Assembly: GCA_009760855.2 (NCBI GenBank)
Contig: WPIO01000184.1
Span: 226,001-290,000 of the forward strand
Length of the DNA: 64,000 nucleotides
Source: Cristatella mucedo
Lineage: Eukaryota > Bryozoa > Phylactolaemata > Cristatellidae
Direction: 5' to 3'
Part shown: positions 11,530 to 22,469 of the stretch, piece after piece
Layout: each line of letters opens with the position of its first letter
How positions within the stretch are numbered: the stretch's first letter is position 1
Made by a program: the position numbers and the translations under genes
The notes under the pieces: model-generated
Told to the model about the DNA's origin: nothing
Database searches by the model: none
What the model saw: only the letters and a program-made list of their open reading frames with translations

Positions 11530-11975
11530 ACTATGTCTGGGAGATCATTGCAGACTTCAAAAGGCGACATTCCTGACGGACTTCCAAAGCGATTACACAC
11601 AGTTTCCCAGTTGTCTTTATCTATGGGAGTGTCAGGACACTAAGGTACTATCACAAGCAGGACTGACCACAAGGAACGAAGTTCTCTCCAGGGCGGAACA
11701 ACATCGAGCGGTGAGAGCTCTTAGGAAACGGTGTAGGTGCCACCACCACCGCGCCCTAAACTAGGCGTCATCTAGCCATTTTTCATGGCTCTGGACAATG
11801 CATCAGCAGCTTTCAAGTACCTACGACATTTCTTTCTACAGCTGCCGAAGGCAAAGATCAAAGCTGGCATCATCGTCAGACCACAAATGAAAGAAATCAT
11901 GGAGCATAAAAAATTCACCGAAAAGATGAGCAGGACAACGAAAGTGCGTTGCAACAGTTTCGTGTTGCAGTAGTT
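11530..11975 (+). pseudogene. Fragment of a TE-like invertebrate ORF family (CFLCxWDSR / KIKxGIFxGPQ type)
   Basis: One frame near 11578-11645 reads DFQSDYTQFPSCLYLWECQD, and another at 11785-11973 reads ALDNASAAFKYLRHFF then KAKIKAGIIVRPQMKEIME. From memory these match, in order, the CFLCxWDSR motif and the KIKxGIFxGPQIREL block of an uncharacterised protein family spread as repeats in many invertebrate genomes. Frame breaks and stops separate the blocks, so it is dead. The family assignment is from motif resemblance only. Confidence 0.5.
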
Positions 11976-12378
11976 CACGTGCATTGCCGATTACTGCCAC
12001 ATCTGGCCAAGCCCAGCGGGCGCAGCCTGGTAGGCATGGCAAAGCATATGAAGCAAAAGCAGCAGCTGTATGCCAGTCAATTCTCTTGCCAGTGCCGTGG
12101 AAAGCAGACTGCTCACCAGGAGCGGTCACGAGCAGCTGCCATGAGGCCTGCTGCTAGTCCTGCTGAGCCAGCTTGTGCAGTCGGCTTGTCCCCACGTGAT
12201 TAGGGGGGGAGAGGAGGGAGAGATGTTAGCACCAATGGCAGCTCTGCCGATGAGCAGGGCTCGTCCCATTGGTCCGTGCGCATCATCGGACTCGTGCCTC
12301 TCAGCAAAGTGCACGCACCAGTATGGCCACGCTGGGACGTGGTGCCGGTCTTCGCGACGGCGCAGATAAAGCTAGTCG

Positions 12379-12980
12379 TTATCGCACGTGATGTGCCTGG
12401 TTACACTGGCGATTCACTGCCGATCCTGGGCCGGCGAGCCGCTTGCCGTGCCGGCGGTCGACGTGCGCCCGGCAGTGCCTCGTCAGAGTGTCGTAATGCT
12501 GCTGGCCGCAAAAGTCGCAAGTGTACGGACCCTTGACCCCGTGCGACCGCAAGTGCTCCTTCAGGCTTCTCGGCCACTTGAACCACTTGGTGCATTCACG
12601 GTAGGCGTGCAGCCTCTCGTCACGTGCAGGCGCTGGTGAAGGACTCTGACGTTTGTGAACAACTCGCCGCACGTGTCGCAGGCGAGCGGCCTCTCGCCCT
12701 TGTGCACGAACAAGTGGCCATGCAGGTAGCTGAGCGTGTGAAACTGCTGCATCACCGATCGAACACAGCACCGGCAGGCAAGAGGCAGCTCGCGGATAGC
12801 TGAAGCGCTCGATCGCTCTGGGAGTGGCTTTCCGCTGTCGCCTCGAGCGTGCAGAGGAGCTGGACCGAGTTGGGCGACCAGCGAGTGCGTTAGTAGCTCG
12901 TAGCCGGTAGCAAACTGGTGGCCGCAGTATTTGCAGGCCTTCGGCTCGTCTTGGCTATGAGGCGTGGCCGCGTGCTGCAT
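12379..12980 (-). pseudogene. C2H2 zinc-finger gene with a 1-bp deletion (third paralogue)
   Basis: The minus-strand start at 12980 reads MQHAATPHSQDEP, close to the N-termini of the genes at 44217 and 48398, and follows a GATGCAG acceptor as in those genes. Fingers: CKYCGHQF...LLTHSL; a spaced CRCC...YLHGHLFVH; CDTCGELF...LHQRLH; then, in another frame, YRECTKWF...LKEHLRSH and CDFCGQQH...LTRHCRAH. The switch falls in the TGER-type linker near 12611-12625, where one base is missing. The first ligand of finger 4 is Tyr instead of Cys. The family binds DNA through Zn-coordinating CxxC/HxxxH fingers. Either a pseudogene or one sequencing error; the Cys-to-Tyr change and irregular finger 2 favour decay. 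Confidence 0.75.
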
Positions 12981-13325
12981 GGCGTGGCTGCATCGTGTGC
13001 TGCATGGCCCCCTGGCATCAGCTGCAGCTGCAGCTGCATCCCGCTCGATCGACCCGTCGAGCCTACGAAAGAGCTCACACAGCGAGGCGTGCAGCGCGGA
13101 CCAGCAGCAGCGACAGGCCGGCCGGGGCAGCGCGAAAGCCAGCAGCAGCCAGCTCGAGTTGGCATTGGTCGGTGCGCCATTGCACGTAGCAATTACAAAT
13201 GACGACTAGACTGGCGCTACAGGCTGTTCGAAAATGAGAGTGCCCTCATGCTCCCAAATCCGCTTACTTCTGGGCGGAACGCTCCTTCGTGCCGGGACGA
13301 GCACGTTAATGCCTGTAAAAAAATA

Positions 13326-13407
13326 TAATTCATTTGTATAGTGCTCCAAGAGAACTTAATCTCTATTCAGGCACCTGACATACGCCTCGGGGCTCGAGCG
13401 TAAACAG
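13326..13407 (-). mobile_element. SINE-1 fragment (tail and B-box region only)
   Basis: Reads TTCATTTGTATAGTGCTCC, AGAGAACTTAATCTCTATTC and GGGGCTCGAGC on +, the reverse complement of the SINE-1 tail and B box. The A-box half is missing or unrecognisable. Confidence 0.7.
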
Positions 13408-14039
13408 ACAAGCACGTTCACGCCCAGAAACTTGTCCACACGACGCTGACACATCCAGTCTGATTTCCCAAGCACAAATACGTAGCAAGTAGGGTGCTTG
13501 CTTTTCAGCCTGCCACAACGTGAGAAGAAATCAAGTTGCCACAAGCTGAAGCCGAAGCTGCTGCTGCTGCTGGCCGGAATCTTTGGCATTAGCGCAGCCG
13601 TAGGGAGAGGCAGGGGCGAGAGCGGCGGCTCGAGTTGTTCTTGTGTAATGCCAGATATGACAGCTGCTTACTAATGTTAACAAAATGGCATACAGCAAAC
13701 ATTCATCTCTTCCTAGGCACTTCACATATGCTGCTGCATATGTTGCTGCATAGGCACTTCACATATGTGAAGCTCACATGCAACAAGTCACGCGATGCAA
13801 CAGCTATACTATTGACAACAGAGCAGCTACAACAAGATAGGCTTCTAACTTATCCAATTTGTAAATATAATAATTCAGTAACGATCAATACAAAATAAAA
13901 CAGTCAAAACAAGGCTTCAGTAGAATGCTAGAAATGTCCTGAAGCTGTTTCAGTACTAAAATCCTTAGGTAACAAAGACTTTGCCTCTTACGATTCTAGT
14001 CCTTGATTAGTCGTGATAAATAGTAGTGAAGATGGATCT
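13408..14039. other. No gene seen; small LINE-A tail remnant
   Basis: At 13698-13740 a minus-strand LINE-A tail scrap (ATCTCTTCCTAGGCACTTCA) is followed by a local duplication: TAGGCACTTCACATATG occurs at 13714 and 13751. The rest is AT-rich without a supported ORF. Confidence 0.5.
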
Positions 14040-14295
14040 ATTACAGCCTTTAGTGGGTCCTTGAGATTTGTCCTTTGTGTGCTTATGCATGTCATAACTG
14101 CACTCTGCCACCAACCGTATTTACACGTTGACACTAAGCATGTCGCCTCTAACCATGTTATACTTGTTGACATTGTGCATGTCAACACTAACCAATTAAT
14201 CATGCTTCCTTAACAACATACGTAACGTGCCTAGAAAAAGAGAAAGAGATTACGTTCTCTATGAATACAAATAAATTATTATTACTATCATTATG
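14040..14295 (+). mobile_element. LINE-A 3' end fragment
   Basis: Starts in the end of the ORF (CAGCCTTTAGTGGGTCC), continues through the 3' UTR (GTGCTTATGCATG, GACACTAAGCATGTC) to GTGCCTAGAAAAAGAG and an ATT-rich tail. It is more diverged than most copies. Confidence 0.75.
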
Positions 14296-14807
14296 GATCC
14301 ACAATCCGTGGCTAGTGAGTCGTAGGTGCAGCACCAACACATGCAGGCATGCCGATTTTAATGGATCACGGGCGCAATGCAGAGAATCCACACTTTGCTA
14401 TAAAAAGTTTGCATCCACAGTTTAGAGGAGTCTGTTTCACAGCTACAGTGAAGGAAGACTGTATTGAGCCATGTTGTACAACCATACCAAGTCCAAAGTA
14501 CAGCTGACCTCATATTATATGAGTTGGGCTTTTGATGATACCTAGCCTCAGACGGTGACACAGCCGACCGGTAGGTGTCGCCTACCAACGTTTCACAGTC
14601 CCACCTTGCATGAAGACCATTCTCATTCAAAATAATCAATGATAAGAATAATTGCGAGGGCCTTTCTCACTCACAATAAAGTAAATTCAACACAATTAAC
14701 TGTGTAAGGTGCCAAAGCTCTATTGTTTTATCTTGTTCGAATGTAATGAGGATTTATAATTTACCGATGCCTGCTTTACACTGTTATTGCTGCCACCTTG
14801 TTTCAAT

Positions 14808-15298
14808 ATTAATAATAATAATGCATTTGCATAGCACCATTGGAATACTTACTATCTTTCTAGGCACTTTACACATGCTGTAAAGGAAGCAAGATCGAAC
14901 TGTTGGTAGTGGCATGCTCAATATCAACAAGCATAACGTGGTTAGAGGTGACATGCACAGCATGCAAATGCGGTTGCTGGCAGCACGCACAGCATCAGCA
15001 GGCATAAGCACACAAAGAACGTATCACATGGATTCACTAAATGCTGCGATGAATAGGTTCTTAGCTTTTTTAATGTCAAGCCAGGGGATGTGACATCAGT
15101 GGAGACTGAGTTTCAGGCTATACGAGCATACATACTAAAAGCACAGTCTCCAAAGAATTTAAGGTTCGTACGAGGTGTAGCAAAACGATTTGATTTAGAA
15201 AAGCATATGGCACAATGCCTAGCCTAGTGGGAGAGTAGATCTGATAGGTAGGCTGGAGCCAAAGACTGAGGGGACCTAAAAGTGAGTGACAGAACCTC
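14808..15298 (-). mobile_element. LINE-A copy, minus strand, 5'-truncated
   Basis: (TAA)n tail at 14808, hairpin region TCTTTCTAGGCACTTTAC, 3' UTR, then a degenerate ORF end read on minus (SLLGPLSLWLQP... is a frame-shifted version of the conserved LAPAYLSD region). It is decayed. Confidence 0.8.
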
Positions 15299-15350
15299 GA
15301 TGTCATAACTGTGAGCTGTAACAACAACTAGCCGGGTCTCAATGCATCAA

Positions 15351-15444
15351 CGAAGCCCCCACAAGCTTGTCGCTGTACTGACGACGACGACGGCTGTATT
15401 GTATCATATGCAGGCAACACAAGCTAACGAGCGTACACACGGAT
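15351..15444 (+). repeat. Left arm of an inverted repeat flanking the hAT element
   Basis: CGAAGCCCCCACAAGCTTGT, GCTGTACTGACGACG, GTATCATATGCAGGCAAC and CGAGCGTAC here match, as reverse complement, 18785-18873. Roughly 90 bp align at about 80% identity by eye. Confidence 0.7.
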
Positions 15445-16021
15445 GTTCTCGTTTTAGCCTATTTCACTGCGTTTGTTCGTCGCATCGCTTTGAGTAACGT
15501 CGATTGTCTCTCGCTGCACGACTGGTGGGGACCTTTGTGGGCTTGGCCGCGCCCACAATGTTCTGCCTTAGCCGGACTCATACCACTCCGCCCGGCCAAT
15601 GGCCCACGGTGTACCTGCTCGTTAGGCACAGCAGTCGGGTGGGATCAGATAACTAAGCTGGATTTAATTGCAACGGGTCAGCTGTGGTCGCGTGTCCCAC
15701 TAGTCCAAGGGTGGGCAAACTTTATGACTCGCCGGCCACAATGGTTTCTAAAATTTGACAGAGGGGCCGGGCCAGAATAGGAGAATGGTGTGGTTGTGTG
15801 AACTGCTATCAATAAAATGTAAAAACCATTACATGAAAAGATTTGGTCATTAACCGGCAGCAAAACACCACTGTGCTTAGTTTATTGTAAAAATTGTGCT
15901 ACACATTTATTAGTTAAATAACTTAGTAATAAACTTGCATTCAGTTTCACTGGGAAAAGTGGTGTTGGTCTTACTTTTTTGCAAGGGCATCAATATCTGA
16001 CGTTATATTTTTTGTGGCAAT

Positions 16022-18415
16022 TCATAAGTTAGATCCGAGGTATTGGTCAGTTAACTTGGATCTTTGATGGGCTTTGTTGATGTTCATGACGCTGAATGTC
16101 TGTTCACACACATAGGTTGAGCCAAACAACGTCAGCATCGTCTGTGCCATCCTCCGGAGGTTTGGAAACGTGGCTTCGTTAAGTGAAGCATAAAAACCTT
16201 TCAGTTTAAGAGAGTTGAGCTTCTCCTCCAATACAGAGTAAGACTGAAGATTTATCAGTTCCAACTGCAGCACCTATGGTGCTTTTTCAGGGTCTTGTGA
16301 CAGGGGACAGGACACCAGCTAAAGTTATTTTTCAATACATTTAAATTCACAAAGCTAGGCTTGTCTGTCTAGCTCACTAGCTAGGCTTGTCTGTCGTGAG
16401 CGTCGCAGTTGCCACATTACTCCACTTCTCGCCGACCTGCACTGGCTACCAGTCAAGCAACGGATTGACATCAAGGTTTAGTCGCTCACTTTTAGGTCAC
16501 TTCATTCTATGGCTCCAGCCTATCTCTCAGATCTACTCCCCCATCAGGCCAAGCATCGTACCACCCGCATTTCAGAATCCAACAGTCTACTAATACCTCG
16601 TACAAACCTCAAATCCGTTGGAGACCGTGCATTTAGTTCGTACGCTCCCAAAGCCTGGAACTCGCTCCCGACCTGCGTCAGAACATCCCCTGACCTGACC
16701 ACATTTAAAAAGAACTTAAAAACACACCTATTTAGGACAGCATTTAGTGGGTCCCTGTGATTCGTCCTTGATGTGCTTATGCGTGCTGACACTGTGCATG
16801 CTGCCACTAACCACATTTGCATGCTGACCCTGTGCATGTCACCCCTAACCACGTTATTCGTTTTGTTTGTATATCAAGCATGATTTTTACTATCCGTTCA
16901 ATTGCATTTACCTTTGCAGCAAATGCAATGCGCCTAGAGAAAGATTAAGTACTCAGAGGGCGCTTTATCAAGTGCATTATTATTATTATTATTACAGAGA
17001 CGACGGTAGAATTCACCGTGCAGGTCGTTCGGTGATGTATTTCTGCGTGTTTTGGGTCGCCTCTTTCTGCATGGTTAGTGTGGGGAAATGAGTGGAAGAT
17101 TTGTTTGAAATTTGTCTGGAGAAAAGAGTCAGCTTAGATTTGAAGGCCCTAACATTTGTGTACATGTCATGCACAAATTAATCCTTCCCCTGTAGCTTGG
17201 TGTCCAGCTCATTCATGTGCGAAAGTATGTCCACAGCAAGCGCAAAGTCACAAGCCAGTTCTTGTCACTTAGCTTGTGAAATTCGTCGGATCTCCCCATT
17301 AACTCCAAAAATGTAGTGATCTCCTCCTTCAGCTCCCACACTCTTTGAAAGACTTTACCATAAATTTAGCCAGTGCACACGAGAGTGGTAAAGTAAGTCC
17401 TGGTGATCTGCATCGGTTTCTTCCAGGAACGTAACCAACTGACGAGGCTGAAGTTTCCTTGCTCGTATAAAGTTAGCAAGTTTTACGACGGGATTCACGA
17501 CATTATTTAGCTGCAATAGAGACTTACACAGAACTTCCTGATGAATGGTGCAGTGAAGGAAAATAACATCCTGATCAGGATTTTCCTCTTTTACTTTTTC
17601 CTGCAGTCTTTTTAGCAGCCCAATGTTTTTCCATGTTAAATTTGGCGATCCATCCGTGGTGACATTGGCAAGTTTACTTCAAGGTTGCTTCGCTCTCTCG
17701 CCGTGACAGCAGACGCCTGGTTATTTATACAAGTCCTCTCACCTCGTTTTTCCTTTCATGGACTTCATGGTCAAATATTACTCTGTGATCTCAAAACTGT
17801 CGCTAATCCCTCGGATAAAAATGAGGAGCTGAGCAGTGGTTTTAATTCGTCACCTTCATCCACTGTTAGTGAATAAAAATTTAAGGACTCCGCCTTTTTG
17901 TTTAATTTTCCGGCTATATCTTTGTCAATCAATTCCACACCGCTAGCCGCAGTTCAGCGTGATTTACTGATTTTTTCAAATTTGCCTTTTCTATCCGGAC
18001 AAAAGATACCTGCTGTCTCAACCATGCATTCTTTTAAAAATTTGCCTTCGGAGAAAAGCTTACTGGCCTTTGCTAATTTGAATGCCAGCAAAAAACTTGC
18101 CTTAGTACTTGACTCTTGAATCGCAGTTTGTCTGTGAAAAAGGTTTTGCTGAGTCTGTAAATTAGCCGCCAATCTCTAACCTGTAGCCTCCTGTTCTTGT
18201 GGAGACTGTGGACTGGCGTAGTTAGCATGTTTTGTGGCAAAATGACGGCTGATTTTCTATTCTTTAAAAACTGCTACAATTTCTGGGCATATCAGACATA
18301 CAGCTGTTGATCGGACTTCAGTGAAAAAGTATTTTGTTGTCCACTCTTTATTGAACACTCGGCACTCACTGTCTACTTTTTTTTTCTTCGGTCCGCTCAC
18401 TTTTACTGAAGGGCT
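16022..18415 (-). pseudogene. hAT transposase remnant (GTF2IRD2/ZBED5-like)
   Basis: Read on minus from 18400: VDSECRVFNKEWTTKYFF, CLICPEIVAVF and RHFATKHANY (BED-type zinc finger with CxxC and HxxxxH), then KASFLLAFKLAKASKLFSEG and FLKECMVETAGIFCPDRKG, ACDFALAVDILSHMNELDTK near 17200, and at 16022-16273 the C-terminal dimerisation domain with NLRRMAQTMLTLFGSTYVCE and FSVMNINKAHQRSKL. These match the hAT lineage that also gave the domesticated GTF2IRD2 and ZBED5 proteins. Several frames and stops, plus a LINE-A insertion, make it non-functional. Normally a DDE-type cut-and-paste transposase. Confidence 0.8.
16379..16995 (+). mobile_element. LINE-A nested inside the hAT element
   Basis: Begins at CTAGGCTTGTCTGTCGTGAG, contains a nearly open C-terminal ORF2 (MAPAYLSDLLPHQAKHR, VGDRAFSSYAPKAWNSLP, FKKNLKTHLFRTAFSGSL, stop at 16760), then the full 3' UTR, hairpin and (ATT)n. 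Antisense hAT sequence resumes at 16996. CTAGGCTTGTCTGTC is also present just upstream at 16355, so the 5' junction is partly duplicated. Confidence 0.9.
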
Positions 18416-18784
18416 GAAAGTACAAAGCGACGAAGTGAAGTAGAGAGTAACCGTAATGCATCACACTCAAGGGTCAATGTCTTCGGGGTGCGCTATCTGC
18501 TGGGGAAAGATGGGAATTACAGCTAGGTAAAATGATTGAGGTGTCTTTATAATAAGATTTAATTTAATAATGTAACGTGGACGAGTTCGGCGGCCGGATT
18601 GAAAAGAACAACGGCCGTACAGGACCCGCGGGCCGTAGTTTGCCCATATTTGCGCTAGTCCTTCATTGAAGACTTTCTGCCGGTGCGTCGGCATGTACAC
18701 ACGCTATCCACTCTCTCTCCATTTTCCCCCACTTTCTTATCTACTGACGCTCCGGAGCTGCTTACGCGAAGTCTACTATTGCTA

Positions 18785-18873
18785 CACCCGTATGTACGCT
18801 CGCTCACTTGGGTTGCCTGCATATGATACACTATAGCCGTCGTCAGTACAGCAATGAGCTTGTGAGGGCTTCG
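18785..18873 (-). repeat. Right arm of the inverted repeat flanking the hAT element
   Basis: Reverse complement of 15351-15444. It lies about 130 bp outside the right hAT end, whereas the left arm lies about 260 bp outside the left end, so the arms are not the hAT ends themselves. Confidence 0.7.
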
Positions 18874-19164
18874 TTCTTCGTCGTGCCGCCATCCGAGCCC
18901 CGACACAGTTAAGTGCACATTGGAAAAGGAAGTTAATTTCATCTACTCACACTATATGCTTATTAACCAACTGCAGAATGGTCGTAGTGGCATGCAATTG
19001 GTTGGCATACGTGAAGATTACGGCGCAGTGCATTCGCTAAGCTCTAAAGTCAAGGAAGTATACTACTTGAGTACTTTCTACTTACGGCTTACCAAAGATA
19101 ATGTACGGTGACCTGTCAGACAATCGATACATTACACACACATTTCGGTCATCCCAGTAACTTA

Positions 19165-19470
19165 CACAGACTGCCGCATTGAAGTCGGGATATACATTAA
19201 ATGCCGCCACCCAGGTCTACAGGTCGTCTATAATTGTAGCACCACACGATCACTTTCTGACTGCTGGCAAAGAGAGGGGAACAATCATTTCCCGGGACTT
19301 GGTCAGCCGGAACTCTTAACCACAACCAATTCATGACAGAGCAGGGTCGAAGTGCACAGATACTGTAAAAGTCGCCACGACAGTCACAAGGTTTCCTAAA
19401 ATTGTAGCTCCACGTGACCAGCGTCTGATAGCCGGCCAAAGGGGGACAATCGCCCCCCCCCAACTTCTAG
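19165..19470 (-). repeat. Two tandem units of about 170 bp with a parallel reading frame
   Basis: Units begin near 19181 and 19350 and share ATAATTGTAGCACCAC/AAAATTGTAGCTCCAC and GGGGAACAATC/GGGGGACAATC. On minus both read open in one frame: GDCPPLAGYQTLVTWSYNF and NDCSPLFASSQKVIVWCYNY, each followed by RKP/RRP. No family recognised. It may be an old coding repeat or just a tandem duplication. Confidence 0.45.
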
Positions 19471-19494
19471 AGAGCGAGAACCGTAGCTTAGTCT

Positions 19495-19660
19495 GCTGTG
19501 CTTCCCACTTTCTATTTGTTGCGCGAGCTGAAGTCTGTTGGCTACCGAATGCGTACCGAAAGCCGCTTAGCCTTTGAGTGCGCTATGCAAAACTCTCCTG
19601 CGCCTTATCTATATAGCGTTTGTGACTTTGCGGAGTTACAGACGGAGATACGTACGTACT
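19495..19660 (+). mobile_element. LINE-B 3' end fragment
   Basis: CTTCCCACTTTCTATTTGTTGC, GCGTACCGAAAGCCGCTTAG, CAAAACTCTCCTGCG and GGAGTTACAGACGGAGATACG match the LINE-B 3' end. Confidence 0.75.
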
Positions 19661-20279
19661 AATCTCGCAAGACCGACATGGGAATAACAAATTGAGCATT
19701 TCTACCTGCTTAGAGCTTCTCAATCATTTGAGCCAGCCTCTAAAATTGTAAAAGAGGTGTGCATCTAATAGCACAGCTGCACTGCCGCCTAGCTACGTTG
19801 TTGCGGCGCTACCGGCGAATGCTTAAGCTGGTTTAAACTTGGGAACTCATACGGTCCGATAGCGATGGACAACGTGCTCCACGACCCTTTTATGACGGCC
19901 GGTGCGTAGGATTTCTCTCGACCCCGTTGTACGTTTTTTCATTTCAAGTAGTGGCGCCAGGGACGTCGCTCATACTGCGGATAGACTGGAAGATTGCCAG
20001 ACTGCTTGCTTTAGTCGCACGTTTTACAGCCACAAAACGTTCTCACTATAATCAGCATATGCCGTGCATTCATGGATACGAGATGCACGTAAGGCAGCCA
20101 GAACTTTTCTATGTGATAGCATCAACTGGGAGATGTCGTGCCGCTGCAGCGTTTGGAGTCGCACCAAACTATCGCCTTTTCAACGCGAATACAAAGTCAG
20201 TAGTTCTTCATACGGATGGGATGTATATTCGCGTAACTGAGAAATAATGAAAACTAACTGTTGAAACCACAAGTAGTGC
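19661..20279. other. No recognised gene
   Basis: A 106-codon open frame at 19927-20247 (+) has no recognisable motif and no paralogue in this window. I do not call it a gene. Confidence 0.4.
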
Positions 20280-21117
20280 CCCGATGGAATGGATGGAGAT
20301 CCCTACAGCTCCACAGTCAAATCCGCCTATTTTCAGCTTCATAACGTTGCTAAAATTCGGGCTTGTTTAGATAAAGATACCACGTCCAAGTTAGTTCATG
20401 CATTCGTGACATCCCGTCTCGACTTCTGCAACTCACTGCTTACTCGCCTACCAGCATGTGCGATCAGGCGATTGCAGTTTGTGCAAAACTCTGCAGCTAG
20501 GCTTGTCTGTCGTGAGCGTCGCAGTTGCCACATTACTCCACGTATCGCCGACCTGCACTGGCTACCAGTCAAGCAACAAATTGACTTCAAGGTTTTGTCG
20601 CTCACTTTTAGGTCCCTTCATTCCATGGCTCCAGCCTATCTGTCAGATATACTACCCCATCAGGCCAAGCATCGTACCACCCGCTTCTCGTAATCCAACA
20701 GTCTAGAAATACCTCATACAAACCTTAAATCCTTTGGAGACCGTGCATTTAGTTCATATGCTCCCAAAGCCTGGAACTCCCTCCCGACCAGCGTCAAAAC
20801 ATCCCCTGACCTGACCACATTTAAAAGGAACCTAAAAACACACCTATTTAGGACAGCATTTAGTGGGTCCCTGTGATTCGTCCTTGATGTGCTTATGCGT
20901 GCTGACACTGTGCATGCTGCCACTAACCACATTTGCATGCTGACCCTGTGCATGTCACCCCTAACCATATTATTTATCTCGTTTGTTTTTCAAGCATGAT
21001 TTTACTTACCATTCAATTGCATTTCACTTTACAGCAAATGTAAAGCGCCTAGAGAGAGATTGAGTTCTCTGAGGGCGCTTTATCAAGTGAATTATTATTA
21101 TTATTATTATTACGGTG
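20280..21117 (+). mobile_element. LINE-A copy, one of the longest
   Basis: Starts inside ORF2 (STVKSAYFQLHNVAKIRACL), continues through FVTSRLDFCNSLLTRLPACA, LQFVQNSAARLVCRERR, DLHWLPVKQQIDFKVLSLTF, a stop after HRTTRFS (20691-20693), then the NSLP and THLFRTAFSGSL end, 3' UTR, hairpin (AAAGCGCC 21042-21049; GGGCGCTTT 21073-21081) and (ATT)n. The C-terminal ORF2 sequence is of the CR1/L2-like non-LTR type. It lacks the RT core and endonuclease. Confidence 0.9.
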
Positions 21118-21269
21118 TGCGGCGTTGTCAAATCTACTGATCGCGAGTGGATTTTGAAAGTTTTCTTAGATAAATTTTGATCTACTGATTTTTTGCGTGA
21201 CCATGGCCGAGTTCTGATCTCCCTACTTTCGTCGAACCACCGTAAGTAAGGAGCTGACTACATATACAG

Positions 21270-21296
21270 AAATATATATATATATATATATATATG

Positions 21297-21378
<82 letters not shown>
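21270..21378 (+). repeat. (TA)n-(GT)n compound microsatellite
   Basis: A (TA)n run at 21273-21294 is followed by about 38 GT units to 21376. Confidence 0.95.
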
Positions 21379-21379
<1 letters not shown>

Positions 21380-22469
21380 ATACATGTATATCTTTTACTT
21401 GGACAATGCCTGCCCAAGAAGAACTAACCACTCACTACCTTAAACTACCCTCTAGCCAGACGCTTTACGTGTGCTTCGGAGCTGGAACACTCGAGTCTGG
21501 TCGCTAAAAGCGAGCTGCTTACCCCTGATCTGAACAGGAAACCGACCACGAGCAAGTTGTATCAGGTGTTTGGGTGCCAAATTGCGCTAACTACAGGTGT
21601 TTGGTAAGTCACCGTGTTTTGCTTTATTGCCTAGTTTATGTAACGCAATGCGATGGCTGAGTCCGTTCTATGGCACGAACGGGTTCGCGGTTGGTGTAAC
21701 TAGCCCCGGCGAAATACATAACCACAGAAACGGCGCATCTTCGTGACATAACCAGTCAATAATTCCAAGGCAAGGATTATTTCTACCTCTTTTCCCGGGT
21801 GGAGCTAATGATATAAGTGATTAAGAGTACAACTTTGCCTATCTGCAGTCGACATCCGGTCGAAGCAGATTTACCAAAAGCCGGACAGATGCAGCTCGGC
21901 GGACGCCGGAAGAATGCTTCTGCTGCACTTTTCTTTTTACCCGACGTGGACCCGCTGCGCAAACTACGGTGAAAAAAGTGCTGTTACGCATTTTATTTTA
22001 GTCTCCAGCTTTATCAAAAGGAAATAAACATTTTATTCGTTCAGGTTCTGTAAGGATTCGCATGTACAGGTCCTTTAAGGAGGGTTTTATATTGAACTTT
22101 AGGCAACCGCGGTGATACAGCAAGCTCTGAGGCATTCTGTGTGCAGCTGCAATACTAGCACGATTTACCCCAGTTGACGAGGCAGCATGACAAAAGTAAT
22201 GGAACGCAGCTGCAAACCACAGAAAACTATAGACCACAAAGATGAGCGAGCGAAACAGCTTGGTACTCCTAAGCCAGAGACATTTATCCCATTCTTATAA
22301 ACAACAGTGTCATAGACATAGCTACGAATTAGGGAGAAGGATGCTTCTAAAGACGTCTAGAGGCTTCGTTTGAGCTAAAGAATCCGAATCCCATGTTATT
22401 CCAAAGTTCAACCGGTGCAATGCGGAAACATGCAAGCAAAGGCCGGTTTTACTATGCCTGCATGGAAAC
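21379..22469. other. No recognised gene
   Basis: Moderately AT-rich with short open frames only. Nothing recognisable seen. Confidence 0.5.

Larger units (their letters stand above)
15706..18652 (-). mobile_element. hAT DNA transposon with terminal inverted repeats and 8-bp TSD
   Basis: The left end CAAGGGTGGGCAAAC (from 15706) and the right end, reverse complement CAAATATGGGCAAAC (to 18652), form terminal inverted repeats that continue inwards with a G(A/G)C(T/C)CGC(C/G)GGCC block. Flanks CACTAGTC (15698-15705) and CGCTAGTC (18653-18660) are 8-bp target duplications with one mismatch, the hAT hallmark. The size of about 2.95 kb includes a nested LINE-A of about 0.6 kb. The transposase is on minus and disrupted. 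Confidence 0.85.

Noticed and set aside
21182-21507. THTHTH and CVCVCV open frames
   Set aside because: Pure translation of (GT)n/(CA)n microsatellite.
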